Made by a program: the position numbers and the translations under genes
Notes under the pieces: model-generated
What the model saw: the letters and a program-made list of their open reading frames with translations, nothing else
Told to the model about the DNA's origin: nothing
Database searches by the model: none
Shown: positions 26,377 to 34,217 of the stretch, one piece after another
How the letters are laid out: every line of letters starts with the position of its first letter
Position numbering within the stretch: position 1 is the first letter of the stretch
Origin: an uncultured Bacteroidales bacterium
Lineage (GTDB): Bacteria; Bacteroidota; Bacteroidia; Bacteroidales; FEN-979
NCBI GenBank assembly: GCA_903903985.1
Contig: CAIVAT010000034.1
Coordinates: 62,001 to 126,000 of the forward strand
Direction: 5' to 3'
Length of the DNA: 64,000 bases

Positions 26377-27501
26377 TTACTTCGACCGGATCCGCCCCAC
26401 GATCCGCTCAAAATCCTCTTCTGATAAGTTTGATCCGGAAGGAAGGCAGATTCCGTTGTTAAACAGATGTTCCGCATTGCCGTTCAGATAGGAAGGGAAA
26501 TTCCGGAACACTTCCTGCATATGCATTGGCTTCATCAACGGCCGGGAATCAATGTTATCCTCTCCCAAAGCCCGGATGACCGACCTGGCATTGAAAACAT
26601 CACCAGGTTTATTCAATATGGCTGCGGTAAGCCAGAAATTAGAAAAAAAACTGTCGTCCGGTTCTGACTGGAAAACCAACCCCGGAATATCTGACAATAA
26701 TTCACGGTAACGTTGATTGTTGAAACGGTGCGCTGCCACTCGCTCCACAATAACCTCCATCTGGCCACGGCCAATCCCTGCCAGGACATTGCTCAGCCGG
26801 TAATTGTATCCCAGTTGCTTATGCTCAAAGTGAAGGGTATTCTCTTTGGCCTGTGATGCCAGGAACCTGGCGCGGTTGGCATATTCAGGGTTCTTTGAAA
26901 CAAGTGCCCCGCCACCTGAAGTTGTGATGATCTTATTGCCATTGAACGACAGGGTCCCCACTTCGCCAAATGTACCGCAATGCCCTCTTTTGTATTTGCT
27001 TCCCAGTGCCTCGGCGGCATCTTCTATGAGCGGAATTTCATATTTCAGTGATATTTCTGAATATGCATCAATTTGTGCAGGCATTCCGTAAATATCAACA
27101 AAAATGATCGCCTTCGGTTTTTTATGGTGTTTGATCCTGTCGATGATCGCCAATTCCATCAGTTCCGGATCGATATTCCAGGTGTACATCTCACTGTCGA
27201 TAAAAACAGGAATTGCTCCCTGGTATACAATCGGGTTGACGGTAGCCGTGAATGTGAAATCGGGGGCAATAACCTCATCGCCACGGGTCACGCCCAAAAG
27301 GATCAATGCAAGGTGTATAGCAGCCGTACCGGTGCACAGGGCGGCAACGTGGGAGCCATCCAGGTACTGTGACAGTGACCGTTCAAATTCATCCACATTC
27401 GGCCCCAGCGGGGCAATCCAGTTCGTCGCAAACGCCTCCCTGATGTATTTTTCCTCCCGCCCGCTCATATGCGGGGGCGACAGCCATATCCTAGTACTCA
27501 T
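26377..27501 (-). CDS. DegT/DnrJ/EryC1/StrS aminotransferase, PglE-like
   Basis: A 374-residue PLP sugar aminotransferase that matches the family closely. The N-terminal SPPHMSGREEKYI, the FVDIYGMPAQIDA segment, LIEDAAEALGSKY and the PLP-lysine loop SFNGNKIITTSGGG are all present. This subgroup converts UDP-4-keto-6-deoxy-GlcNAc-type sugars to 4-amino sugars. Its ATG overlaps the end of the sugar-phosphate transferase gene by 11 bases, so the two are one translational unit. A PglF-like dehydratase that could supply the substrate lies at 59087. No acetyltransferase of the PglD type was recognised. Confidence 0.88.
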   Translation of the reverse strand: MSTRIWLSPPHMSGREEKYIREAFATNWIAPLGPNVDEFERSLSQYLDGSHVAALCTGTAAIHLALILLGVTRGDEVIAPDFTFTATVNPIVYQGAIPVFIDSEMYTWNIDPELMELAIIDRIKHHKKPKAIIFVDIYGMPAQIDAYSEISLKYEIPLIEDAAEALGSKYKRGHCGTFGEVGTLSFNGNKIITTSGGGALVSKNPEYANRARFLASQAKENTLHFEHKQLGYNYRLSNVLAGIGRGQMEVIVERVAAHRFNNQRYRELLSDIPGLVFQSEPDDSFFSNFWLTAAILNKPGDVFNARSVIRALGEDNIDSRPLMKPMHMQEVFRNFPSYLNGNAEHLFNNGICLPSGSNLSEEDFERIVGRIRSK

Positions 27502-28138
27502 AATCCTTCTTTCGTATCAATGTATAGAAAATAATTTTCAGGTCCTCCATTAAGTTATACCTCCCGAGGTACTTCAGGTTTATTTTAACCTTATCAGGAT
27601 AAATCACATGGTCATTGTATTCTTTGGGGTTCTCACACCCGGCCAGTATTTCCTCCTCATGATAGTATTTAAGCGAAGCCGGCCCGGTAATGCCCGGGCG
27701 CAACGACAATATCTCCCTTTCCGGGCCAGTCAAAAGGTCGGCATAGCCGGGCACATCGGGCCTGGGGCCCACAAAACTCATATCGCCGACAAGGACATTG
27801 ATCAATTCGGGGAGTTCATCCAGTTTCCACTTTCGAAGAAATGCACCGGCTTTCGTGATACGGTGGTCGTTGGCCGCAGTCACCGTGTTCACGTCGGTGT
27901 GGGGCACCATGGTCCTGAATTTTATGATTGTAAACAGCCTGCCATGCCTGCCGACCCTTTTCTGTGTGAAAAACATGGGCCCTGGTTTTCTGGAAGGGGG
28001 ATGAACCCATCCAGGCACTGTTATTACAAGTGCTATCATGATAAAGACCGGCAGCAGCATAACCAGTAAGAGCAAGGCCAGCAAGCGATCGAAAATATAT
28101 TTTATGATGGAGTTGATAACAGACGGATTAAAGTCCAA
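27491..28138 (-). CDS. Initiating sugar-phosphate transferase (bacterial sugar transferase, PglC-like)
   Basis: A 215-residue monotopic phosphoglycosyltransferase. A single membrane segment (LLALLLLVMLLPVFIMIA) is followed by the core motifs FTIIKFRTM, KLDELPELINVLVGDMS, FVGPRPDVPGY and LRPGITG. The small PglC-like form, without the long N-terminal membrane domain, transfers a sugar phosphate to undecaprenyl phosphate and starts glycan assembly. The only usable start is TTG at 28138, with no ATG before the membrane segment. It leads the two-gene unit with the aminotransferase and diverges from the transferase at 28281. Confidence 0.88.
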   Translation of the reverse strand: MDFNPSVINSIIKYIFDRLLALLLLVMLLPVFIMIALVITVPGWVHPPSRKPGPMFFTQKRVGRHGRLFTIIKFRTMVPHTDVNTVTAANDHRITKAGAFLRKWKLDELPELINVLVGDMSFVGPRPDVPGYADLLTGPEREILSLRPGITGPASLKYYHEEEILAGCENPKEYNDHVIYPDKVKINLKYLGRYNLMEDLKIIFYTLIRKKDYEY

Positions 28139-28160
28139 AATTAGTGATTTTTACTTTGCT

Positions 28161-28235
28161 ACCTCACCCAAACCCTCTCCTCAAGGAGAGGGCATTCCCC
28201 TTCTCCTTGCAGGAGAAGGGGTTAGGGGATGAGGT
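28161..28235. repeat. Intergenic palindromic repeat, copy A
   Basis: The element opens ACCTCACCC and closes GGGGATGAGGT, with two internal inverted repeats: CCCTCTCCTCAAGGAGAGGG and CCCCTTCTCCTTGCAGGAGA plus its paired G run. It sits between the divergent sugar transferase and glycosyltransferase genes. A shorter copy lies at 40307-40357. Similar hairpin-rich intergenic repeats occur in many bacterial genomes; the function of this one is unknown. Confidence 0.75.
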
Positions 28236-28280
28236 AAATCAAAAAAAGTTTCCTATTATTGTTTTCTGAATCAAAAACAC

Positions 28281-29153
28281 TTGAAAGTCTCCGGATTCAC
28301 CTTCGTCCGCAATGCCATTAAATACGATTACCCGGTGGTGGAATCGATCAGGTCGATATTGCCTGTTTGCGATGAGTTTATCGTGGCTGTCGGCCATTCG
28401 GAGGATGATACACGCAACCTGATCCTGTCAATCGGCGATCCGAAAATCAGGATCATTGATACATTTTGGGATGATACATTGCGTGAAGGTGGGAAGGTGC
28501 TTGCGGTTGAAACCAATAAGGCGTTGGATGCAATTTCACCCGGCAGCACGTGGGCCTTTTACATCCAGGCGGATGAAGTAGTTCACGAGAAATACCTGCC
28601 TGCAATCAGGACGGCGATGGAAAAAAGTGCTTCAGACCTCAACGTAGAAGGCCTTCTTTTTAACTATACCCACTTCTACGGTTCTTATCAGTTCATTGGC
28701 GATTCCCGGAACTGGTATCGGCATGAAGTCAGGGTTATCAGAAACGATAAACAGATCCGATCGTACCTCGATGCCCAGGGATTCAGAAAAAACGGGAAAA
28801 AGCTATGGGTCAAGCCGGTTGATGCATTTGTTTATCATTACGGATGGGTAAAACCACCCCAGTTCCAACAGGCCAAACTACAAACCTTTCACAGATACTG
28901 GCATACAGATCGATGGATCGAGAAAACCGTACCAAAATCGGATACTTTTGATTATGCAGGGATGGATTTCCTGGCACCGTTTACTGATTCACACCCAGGG
29001 GTGATGCAAGAAAAGATCTCACGGCAAAACTGGGAATTCAATCCCGGGCCATCGGTAAAAGGAAGGTCTGTAAAAATATCACTGCTTCATTTTATTGAAA
29101 AAAAAACAGGTTGGAGAATTGGTGAATACAGGAATTACAGGATCGTCAGATAA
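28281..29153 (+). CDS. Glycosyltransferase family 2-like protein with TTG start
   Basis: A 290-residue protein starting KVSGFTFVRNAIKYDYPV, the usual N-terminus of a Bacteroidota GT-A fold group. YIQADEVVHEKYL provides the acidic motif. VIRNDKQIRSYLDAQGF and VYHYGWVKPP are typical downstream elements. The only start that fits is TTG at 28281; no ATG or GTG stands upstream in frame. A 29-base run of CGTGAC-type words begins just after the stop codon. Its substrate is not predictable, and it belongs to the polysaccharide region by position. Confidence 0.8.
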   Translation: MKVSGFTFVRNAIKYDYPVVESIRSILPVCDEFIVAVGHSEDDTRNLILSIGDPKIRIIDTFWDDTLREGGKVLAVETNKALDAISPGSTWAFYIQADEVVHEKYLPAIRTAMEKSASDLNVEGLLFNYTHFYGSYQFIGDSRNWYRHEVRVIRNDKQIRSYLDAQGFRKNGKKLWVKPVDAFVYHYGWVKPPQFQQAKLQTFHRYWHTDRWIEKTVPKSDTFDYAGMDFLAPFTDSHPGVMQEKISRQNWEFNPGPSVKGRSVKISLLHFIEKKTGWRIGEYRNYRIVR

Positions 29154-29154
29154 A

Positions 29155-29182
29155 AACGTGACGCGTGACACGTGACGCGTGA
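29155..29182 (+). repeat. CGTGAC-type simple repeat directly after a stop codon
   Basis: Four imperfect words of the form CGTGAC separated by one or two bases (ACGTGACGCGTGACACGTGA and on) start two bases after the TAA of the preceding gene. The run is partly palindromic. Related words follow stop codons at 6676, 13349, 42852 and 57791. Confidence 0.7.
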
Positions 29183-29217
29183 TTTGGGATAATTATCCTA
29201 TTTTCTTTATATATTTG
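29183..29217 (+). promoter_or_regulatory. Possible Bacteroidota-type promoter for the DUF5606 gene
   Basis: TATATTTG at 29210-29217 is a full match to the TAnnTTTG -7 element of Bacteroidota housekeeping promoters. A TTTG at 29183-29186 could be the -33 element, although the 23-base spacer is longer than the usual 19-21. The ATG at 29235 lies 17 bases downstream, leaving a very short leader. Confidence 0.45.
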
Positions 29218-29234
29218 CAGAAAACTATCAAACC

Positions 29235-29702
29235 ATGGATTTAAGTAAGATCTTATCAATTGCCGGCAAGAACGGATTGTTTAAAGTCGTTTCACAGGGC
29301 AAGAATACCGTAATTGTGGAATCGCTCATCGACAACAAACGTTTTCCGGCCTTTGGACATGAAAAAATGAGTTCATTGGAGGAGATCAGTATATTTACAA
29401 CGGGTGAGGACCTTGCTTTGAAAGAGGTATTCAAGGCTTTTCATCAAAAATTGCAAGGGAAACCTGCCATCGATCATAAATCGGACAACAACACCCTTAA
29501 GAAATTCTTCCTGGAAATGGTACCTGAATTCGACCAGGACCGCGTGTACGTTTCGGATATCAAAAAGATGGTGAGCTGGTACAATACTTTGCTGGATCAT
29601 GGACTCCTTGATTTCACAGAAGAAATAAAAGAGCCTGAAACGGGCGAAACTTCTCCCGAGGTTCCGCCGAAAGCAGAGGACGAAGCCGAAGCCGGCAATT
29701 AA
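29235..29702 (+). CDS. DUF5606-type conserved protein
   Basis: A 155-residue soluble protein opening MDLSKILSIAGKNGLFKVVS, followed by NTVIVESLIDNKRFPAF and EEISIFTTGEDLALKEVF. I recognise this as the Bacteroidota DUF5606 family, whose function is not known. The last 25 residues (ETGETSPEVPPKAEDEAEA) are acidic and probably disordered. It has no signal peptide, so it should act in the cytoplasm. It lies 49 bases before pyrK and may share a transcript with it. Confidence 0.75.
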   Translation: MDLSKILSIAGKNGLFKVVSQGKNTVIVESLIDNKRFPAFGHEKMSSLEEISIFTTGEDLALKEVFKAFHQKLQGKPAIDHKSDNNTLKKFFLEMVPEFDQDRVYVSDIKKMVSWYNTLLDHGLLDFTEEIKEPETGETSPEVPPKAEDEAEAGN

Positions 29703-29751
29703 ACGTATCTGATGTCTTTGAGTCAATGAACGGGTTAATGTTACAGCATCG

Positions 29752-30531
29752 ATGGAGTTAAAAAAAAAGGTCCAGGATTTGCGGGTGATTGAAACCTCCC
29801 GGTTGAACAAGCGTCATTTTATCCTGGAACTCGAAGCCCCTGAAAAACTGCCCCTGATCCTTCCCGGACAGTTTGTCCAGGCTCTTATCAAAGATTCTCC
29901 ATCCACCTTCCTGCGACGCCCTTTTTCAGTTCATGCTGTCGATTACAGGAAAAACTCCCTGCGTTTGCTGATCCAGATCAAAGGCCCCGGAACACAGCAT
30001 TTGTCTGAACTGAAAGAAGGGGATCCTCTCAATCTCATTTATCCCCTTGGCAATTCTTTTTCCCTGCCATTTACCAAAGATGTGCTGCTCGTTGGGGGTG
30101 GATGCGGGGTGGCACCACTGTTATTCCTGGCACAATTTCTCAACCACAACAACATCTATCCCACCATCCTGCTCGGGTTCCGAACCAGGGAAGAAGTTTC
30201 GGAAATTGATGCCTATGCGGCATCCGGGAAAGTGCATGTGATTACCGATGATGGCACCGAAGGAGAAAAAGGGCTCGTGGTCGACCATTCCATTTTCCAG
30301 TTAGAGCGGCTTCCCTTTAAGAAGATTTTTTGCTGTGGCCCCGATGCCATGATGAAAGCGGTTGCAAAGATCGCACGGATGCATAAGACTGACTGCGAAG
30401 TGTCTCTTGAAAACACGATGGCTTGCGGGTTTGGAGTATGCCTTTGCTGCATCACCCCTACCGATAAAGGAAATGAACGCGTATGTGTTGAAGGACCCGT
30501 TTTTAATATAAACCGGCTGAAATGGCAGTAA
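29752..30531 (+). CDS. pyrK: Dihydroorotate dehydrogenase electron transfer subunit
   Basis: A 259-residue flavoprotein of the ferredoxin-reductase type. The FAD-binding motif is seen as [10 protein letters not shown], the nucleotide-binding loop as [10 protein letters not shown], and the C-terminal [2Fe-2S] cysteines as [11 protein letters not shown] with the last cysteine in [10 protein letters not shown]. PyrK passes electrons from the class 1B PyrD to NAD+ in pyrimidine synthesis. The adjacent downstream pyrD, 76 bases away, completes the heterotetramer. A CGATTTT tandem repeat fills part of that gap. Confidence 0.95.
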   Translation: MELKKKVQDLRVIETSRLNKRHFILELEAPEKLPLILPGQFVQALIKDSPSTFLRRPFSVHAVDYRKNSLRLLIQIKGPGTQHLSELKEGDPLNLIYPLGNSFSLPFTKDVLLVGGGCGVAPLLFLAQFLNHNNIYPTILLGFRTREEVSEIDAYAASGKVHVITDDGTEGEKGLVVDHSIFQLERLPFKKIFCCGPDAMMKAVAKIARMHKTDCEVSLENTMACGFGVCLCCITPTDKGNERVCVEGPVFNINRLKWQ

Positions 30532-30540
30532 AAATAATTA

Positions 30541-30562
30541 CGATTTTCGATTTTCGATTTTC
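30541..30562 (+). repeat. Tandem CGATTTT repeat between pyrK and pyrD
   Basis: Three copies of the 7-base word CGATTTT, the last with an extra T, start 9 bases after the pyrK stop. A degenerate version (ATCGATTTACGATTTT) follows the pyrD stop at about 31533-31549, so pyrD is bracketed by the same word. Confidence 0.75.
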
Positions 30563-30607
30563 GATTTTTCATTGCGTTCCTTCGCCACGTCACTCCTTCG
30601 TTGTTTA

Positions 30608-31525
30608 ATGATGAAAGATCTCTCCATAAATATCGCAGGTCTCCATTTCAAAAACCCGGTCACCACCGCATCCGGTACTTTTGGATATGGCGATGAGTTC
30701 CTTGATTTTATTGACCCGGGAAAGCTTGGCGGGATTTTTGTCAAAGCCGTGACCGGTAAAAACCGGGAAGGCAATGCCTATCCACGCATGGCTGAAACAG
30801 CCTCAGGCATGCTGAATTCCGTCGGTTTGCAAAACAAAGGCATTGATCATTTCTGCCGTGAAATCTATCCGAAAATCAGGAATTTCAACACAAATGTCAT
30901 TGTCAACGTTTCTGGTTCCACGATTGAAGAATATATTGAGGTGGCCGAAAAGATCAACGATCTTGATGATATTCCAGCCATAGAATTAAACATCTCATGC
31001 CCAAATGTCAAGTTGGGGGGCATGGCTTTTGGCACCGTCCCCGACATGGCTACCGAAGTAACCGCAGAAGTGCGCAAAGTGTATAAGAAGGTGTTGATGG
31101 TAAAACTTTCCCCCAATGTCACCAGCATCACCGACCTGGCCAAGGCGGTAGTTGATGGCGGCGCCGATGCGATCACCCTCATCAATACTTTGCTGGGAAT
31201 GGCCATTGATGCCGAGAAACGACGACCGGTGTTGTCGACCATCACCGGGGGCCTGTCGGGCCCTGCCATTAAACCCATTGCCCTGCGCATGGTCTGGCAG
31301 GTTCATAAAGCGGTGCATATACCTGTCATTGGGCTTGGCGGCATCATGAATGCAACCGATGCCATCGAATTTATTCTTGCGGGAGCCTCTGCCATACAGG
31401 TTGGCACTGCAAACTTTATCGACCCGACTGTCTCTTTAAAAATCGTGGATGGCATAGATTCCTATATGGAAAGGCATAAGATCAAATTGGTTTCTGACCT
31501 GGTGGGCGCACTGAGGACGGAATAA
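30608..31525 (+). CDS. pyrD: Dihydroorotate dehydrogenase, class 1B catalytic subunit
   Basis: A TIM-barrel flavoenzyme of 305 residues. The track start at 30572 is rejected; the ATG at 30608 (or 30611) gives [49 protein letters not shown] (with the class 1 catalytic cysteine) and [14 protein letters not shown] are conserved. With pyrK just upstream it forms the NAD-dependent class 1B enzyme, which oxidises dihydroorotate in the cytoplasm. This suggests a pyrimidine route suited to low oxygen (inference). Confidence 0.95.
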   Translation: MMKDLSINIAGLHFKNPVTTASGTFGYGDEFLDFIDPGKLGGIFVKAVTGKNREGNAYPRMAETASGMLNSVGLQNKGIDHFCREIYPKIRNFNTNVIVNVSGSTIEEYIEVAEKINDLDDIPAIELNISCPNVKLGGMAFGTVPDMATEVTAEVRKVYKKVLMVKLSPNVTSITDLAKAVVDGGADAITLINTLLGMAIDAEKRRPVLSTITGGLSGPAIKPIALRMVWQVHKAVHIPVIGLGGIMNATDAIEFILAGASAIQVGTANFIDPTVSLKIVDGIDSYMERHKIKLVSDLVGALRTE

Positions 31526-31597
31526 ATCCTCATCGATTTACGATTTTCTAATTCGTTTTTAATCAAGCGTTTAACATACAATTAATCCATCCGGGTA

Positions 31598-34174
31598 ATG
31601 AAAAATCTCCTGCCGAAAATATCCATTGTGCTTGCATTGACTGCATTGGTTGCATTGACTGCATTGGTTGCATTGACTGCATTGCTTGCATTTCGTCCAT
31701 TGTCTCCATCGCATCCAGGCAAACTTACGGCGGCCAGGTGGGTAAAACCCTCCCTTGAGCCCAACGACTGGATGGCCATGCAGCGCATGTACCCTTATGA
31801 CCGGATCAGGCCTTCCTCCATCCAGGCGGCTATGAGACAGACAAAAATCCTGATGGACAAGGCTCCTGTCGACGATAATCCCTGGGTATTTACCGGGCCC
31901 GACAACATCGGGGGGCGCATCACAGATATTGAATCACCTGCAGGTAATTCTTCCATCATCTATATCGGTGCCTCCACAGGCGGAATCCTTAAAACGACTG
32001 ATCGGGGTGTCACCTGGACCAATCTTTTCACAGATGTTCCGGTCATTTCGGTTGGCGACATCGCTATCGATCCCAACAACTCCAACGTACTTTACTGTGG
32101 TACAGGAGAGGCCAATTCCTCCAGCTTCAGTTTCCTCGGCAACGGAGTTTACAAATCCACGGATGCCGGTGCATCCTGGCATCAAATGGGACTTTCAAAC
32201 TCCGCATATATTGGCAGGGTTTTGGTGGATTATTCCAACGATCTGCGGGTATTTGTTGCAGCATGCGGCAATCTCTTTTCTACCAGCGATGAACGTGGAA
32301 TTTATCGCAGCATTGACGGAGGCCAGAACTGGGAACGGGTCTTATACCTCAATGATTCGACTTCCGCCATCGATATAGTGCAACACCCGACCAATCCGCT
32401 GATCCTTTATGCCTCCATGTGGGAGCGGATCCGTGGACTGACAACCCGTCAATCGTTCGGTGAATCGTCCGGTATCTGGAAAAGCACGGATGGCGGTACT
32501 TCATGGAGTGAAATGACAAATGGTGTTCCAACCGGTAGTAACGTTGGACGGATCGGCATCGCCATCGCAAATTCCAACCCCGACATCCTGTATGCATTTT
32601 ACGACCTCGCCAATAATGATGTAGCCGTTTATAAATCGGTCAATGCCGGCCAATCATGGACCCGCACGAACGATGGCGCCTTATTTGGCATGAACAGCAA
32701 TTTCGGGTGGTACTTCGGACAGGTGCGGGTCGACCCGGCAGATGCCAACCGGGTATTCGTCATGGGTGTTTCCATGTTCCGTACCGAAGATGGGGGAAGC
32801 AGTTGGACGGATAACTCATCCTGGGATCTTCATGTTGACCATCATGCCATGTTTTTCACAGGATCAGGCAACACGGTCTATGAAGGAAATGACGGTGGTT
32901 TCTATGTCAGCGAAAACAACGGAATCCTTTGGTACAAAATCAACAACCTGCCGCTGACCCAGTTTTATGCCATCGATATTGATTATAAAAACCCCGAACG
33001 CATTTATGGAGGCACGCAGGACAACAACACCATCCGCACGCAAACCGGCGGGACCAGTGACTGGGAACCCATCCTGGGTGGTGACGGAATGTATACCCTG
33101 GTGGATTACACCGATCCTTCAACCATTTATGCCGAATACCAGTGGGGCAACCTTTACCGGTCGGATGATGGGGGATCTACCATGAATTATATTGCCGGAC
33201 CTATGTCGGGCGACCGGGTTAACTGGTCGGCGCCCCTGGCCATGCATCCTGTAAATCCATCCGTGCTCTATTTTGGAACTTACCGGGTATGGAAATCGAC
33301 CGACCGGGGAAATTCATGGCAGGCAGTGAGCGGTGACCTCACCGCCGGGATCAACCAATACTTTTATTCCATTACCACAATCACAGTTTCTACGGTTGAT
33401 CCATCCATCGTGATTGCCGGCACGGGCGACGGGAAGGTGCATGTTTCAACAAATGATGGCCAATCCTGGCAGGATATCTCCGCGGGACTGCCAAACCGAT
33501 GGGTTACAAAGGTTGCAGCCGACCCCTTCAATGCACAAACCATATATGTCACCCTTTCGGGTTTCCGCTGGGATGAACCCCTTCCGCATGTATTCAAGTC
33601 TACCAACCTGGGAATGTCCTGGACCAACATCACCGGCAACCTGCCCGAATTCCCGGTGAACGACATCGCCCTTGACCCCGATCTTCCGGGGAGGGTCATC
33701 GTGGCTACCGATGCGGGCGTTTATGGGACCACGAACGACGGACAATATTGGTACTGGATATGGGATGGCCTTCCGGCAGTGCCAGTGTATGCCCTTAAAA
33801 TTCATGCCCCCAGCCGTACCATTGTTGCCGGCACTTACGGGCTGTCTTCTTACAGAGCATCACTGAATAATCTGATGACCGGAGTACCTTCACAGCCCGG
33901 GTCGGTAACCCTGAACCTTACAGCAAATCCAAACCCGGTTGAAACCAGTACAACATTGAAATTCTATTTACCTGGTGATGACAGACTCGTCGTCAAAGCA
34001 TACGGAATGAACGGTAACCTTGTTCAGCAGATATTTTCAGGAACCCTTCACGCGGGAAGGCAGGAAATTACCTGGAGCCCCGGAAAAACACCCGGTGATA
34101 TACCTGCCGGGGTTTATCTTGTCAAAATCGAAGGAAAGCAGTATTCAGCAGCCACGAAAATTGTGAAATACTGA
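31598..34174 (+). CDS. T9SS-sorted sortilin/VPS10-type beta-propeller protein
   Basis: An 858-residue exported protein. The signal peptide contains an expanded repeat (ALTALV three times). After a linker, many BNR/sortilin-type blades follow, each with an S/T-D-x-G-x-S/T-W box: KTTDRGVTWTNL, KSTDAGASWHQM, RSIDGGQNWERV and KSTDGGTSWSEM are examples. The C-terminus from ANPNPVETST to ATKIVKY is a type A type IX sorting domain. Similar Bacteroidota proteins are called glycosyl hydrolases in databases, but no catalytic residues are evident. Binding of proteins or glycans at the cell surface is the safer guess. Confidence 0.88.
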   Translation: MKNLLPKISIVLALTALVALTALVALTALLAFRPLSPSHPGKLTAARWVKPSLEPNDWMAMQRMYPYDRIRPSSIQAAMRQTKILMDKAPVDDNPWVFTGPDNIGGRITDIESPAGNSSIIYIGASTGGILKTTDRGVTWTNLFTDVPVISVGDIAIDPNNSNVLYCGTGEANSSSFSFLGNGVYKSTDAGASWHQMGLSNSAYIGRVLVDYSNDLRVFVAACGNLFSTSDERGIYRSIDGGQNWERVLYLNDSTSAIDIVQHPTNPLILYASMWERIRGLTTRQSFGESSGIWKSTDGGTSWSEMTNGVPTGSNVGRIGIAIANSNPDILYAFYDLANNDVAVYKSVNAGQSWTRTNDGALFGMNSNFGWYFGQVRVDPADANRVFVMGVSMFRTEDGGSSWTDNSSWDLHVDHHAMFFTGSGNTVYEGNDGGFYVSENNGILWYKINNLPLTQFYAIDIDYKNPERIYGGTQDNNTIRTQTGGTSDWEPILGGDGMYTLVDYTDPSTIYAEYQWGNLYRSDDGGSTMNYIAGPMSGDRVNWSAPLAMHPVNPSVLYFGTYRVWKSTDRGNSWQAVSGDLTAGINQYFYSITTITVSTVDPSIVIAGTGDGKVHVSTNDGQSWQDISAGLPNRWVTKVAADPFNAQTIYVTLSGFRWDEPLPHVFKSTNLGMSWTNITGNLPEFPVNDIALDPDLPGRVIVATDAGVYGTTNDGQYWYWIWDGLPAVPVYALKIHAPSRTIVAGTYGLSSYRASLNNLMTGVPSQPGSVTLNLTANPNPVETSTTLKFYLPGDDRLVVKAYGMNGNLVQQIFSGTLHAGRQEITWSPGKTPGDIPAGVYLVKIEGKQYSAATKIVKY
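31634..31687 (+). repeat. 18-base tandem repeat in a signal peptide
   Basis: Three head-to-tail copies of GCATTGACTGCATTGGTT (the third with one change) encode Ala-Leu-Thr-Ala-Leu-Val three times in the hydrophobic core of the signal peptide. Each 18-base unit is itself two 9-base near-copies. Because the unit is a multiple of three, changes in copy number would lengthen or shorten the hydrophobic core without breaking the frame. Confidence 0.9.
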
Positions 34175-34217
34175 CAGGAGCAATGAGCAAAATCAGAACC
34201 AATGAACAGTAACCGGG

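Noticed and set aside
27608-28069. 153-residue plus-strand ORF opposite the sugar-phosphate transferase
   Set aside because: The minus-strand frame shows the full family signature; the plus-strand product has no recognisable motif.
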